NCBI RefSeq assembly: GCF_015706575.1
Contig: NW_024037069.1
Coordinates: forward strand, 41,003,315-41,067,314
DNA from: Patiria miniata
Lineage: Eukaryota > Echinodermata > Asteroidea > Valvatida > Asterinidae
Direction: 5' to 3'
DNA length: 64,000 bases
Notes under the pieces: model-generated
Database searches by the model: none
Told to the model about the DNA's origin: nothing
What the model saw: only the letters and a program-made list of their open reading frames with translations
Position numbers and translations under genes: made by a program
Shown: positions 63,370 to 64,000 of the stretch, piece after piece
How positions within the stretch are numbered: position 1 is the stretch's first letter
Layout of the letters: every line of letters begins with the position of its first letter

Positions 63370-64000
63370 CAAAGTTGCTAACATTCGAACCTTTCCCCTC
63401 CAAACTTTGAGCCGAATTTGTAAATTTTTATCCAAAATCTATTTCATACTCCACACGAATGTGAGTGCCAAGTGAATTGACGTCACAAATTAGTCATGGA
63501 ATTTGCTGATGTTGAAGTGTCTTCAACTTTCGTAAATTTACCTGCCAATTCTAGCTGTGATGTCAAGAAATTTACATTCATTTGAAATATGTCCCAACCT
63601 TAGAAGAAGACCTGGAATATTGTTGGAAGTATTTTGAAGGAGTTATGGACTGATTTATAAAAAAAATTAAGAAATGATTTTAAATTTTTGTTAGGGTTTG
63701 TGTTGGTCTATTAATAGTGTGGTGTTTGCGGAGCATTTTACATTATGTCAAAGGAATGAACGTTTTTGGCATGATCATTGCAAAAAAATGTGTTCAATTT
63801 CAACATAATGTGAGAAAAAAATCCACCTTTCTTAAAAAAGTACCGTGTGAATGGAGCTTGTAAGCAAAATATTGGAGAAATTTTATCTGATGAGCAAGTG
63901 TAAGCAATAATGCTAAGTAAAGGCTACACTTTTTGTACTAAGCAGAATGGTCATGCTGATCATCTTCATGAAACTGGCCCAATGCGCATGGCTACAATTG

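Noticed and set aside
62905-62997. Functional tRNA-Cys gene on the minus strand
   Set aside because: C at position 33 and a mispaired T stem; fits a tRNA-derived repeat better.
1-64000. Retrovirus, LTR element or Polinton remnants
   Set aside because: No gag, protease, integrase, envelope or capsid-like frames and no long direct terminal repeats were seen.

Overview
This is eukaryotic genomic DNA, AT-rich, in which short exons are scattered among long introns full of small transposons. It is dominated by one plus-strand gene. Forty exons between 14246 and 63369 join in frame, with matching intron phases at every junction, to give about 2107 residues. The protein has six immunoglobulin domains, thirteen fibronectin type III domains, one membrane span introduced by the FYEEWWFL block, and a cytoplasmic tail ending GFSSFV. 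This is the full architecture of Sidekick (SDK), a homophilic adhesion molecule of synapses and tricellular junctions. Only the leader-peptide exon is missing; it is probably 5' of the window. The abundance of TACATGTAC and ACCGGTA words, SINEs with a tRNA head and TTAA-flanked MITEs suggests a marine invertebrate deuterostome. An echinoderm is my best guess, but the sequence alone does not prove it.

Layout. 1-14245: no supportable exon; repeats only (a hairpin at 951-1117, a 504-bp foldback at 2953-3456, a TTAA element at 13628-14064). 14246-24540: Ig1-Ig6 (E1-E10). 25714-53695: FN3-1 to FN3-13 (E11-E35), mostly two exons per domain. 55379-55405: a candidate 27-nt microexon. 57277-57402: membrane span. 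58434-63369: cytoplasmic tail. Most intron boundaries between domains are phase 1, so domains could be duplicated or skipped without breaking frame.

The largest intron (42285-49589) holds an intronless minus-strand ORF of 970 codons (45810-48722), the most unusual item here. Its N-terminus resembles the cysteine module of the SIN3-HDAC subunit SINHCAF/FAM60A. Its body resembles a RAG1/Transib-type DDE transposase, with candidate acidic residues D387, D527 and E927, a CxxC zinc site and a long coiled-coil insertion. Weak inverted repeats at 45618 and 49069 may mark the element's ends.

The other introns hold non-autonomous elements of several families: at least three TTAA families, hAT-like MITEs with 8-bp duplications, TA-flanked MITEs, a TIR element with five 145-bp tandem repeats, tRNA-derived SINEs (one split by a later 1.6-kb insertion), two LINE 3' relics and two minisatellites. 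I saw no retrovirus or LTR element, no CRISPR array and no functional RNA gene.
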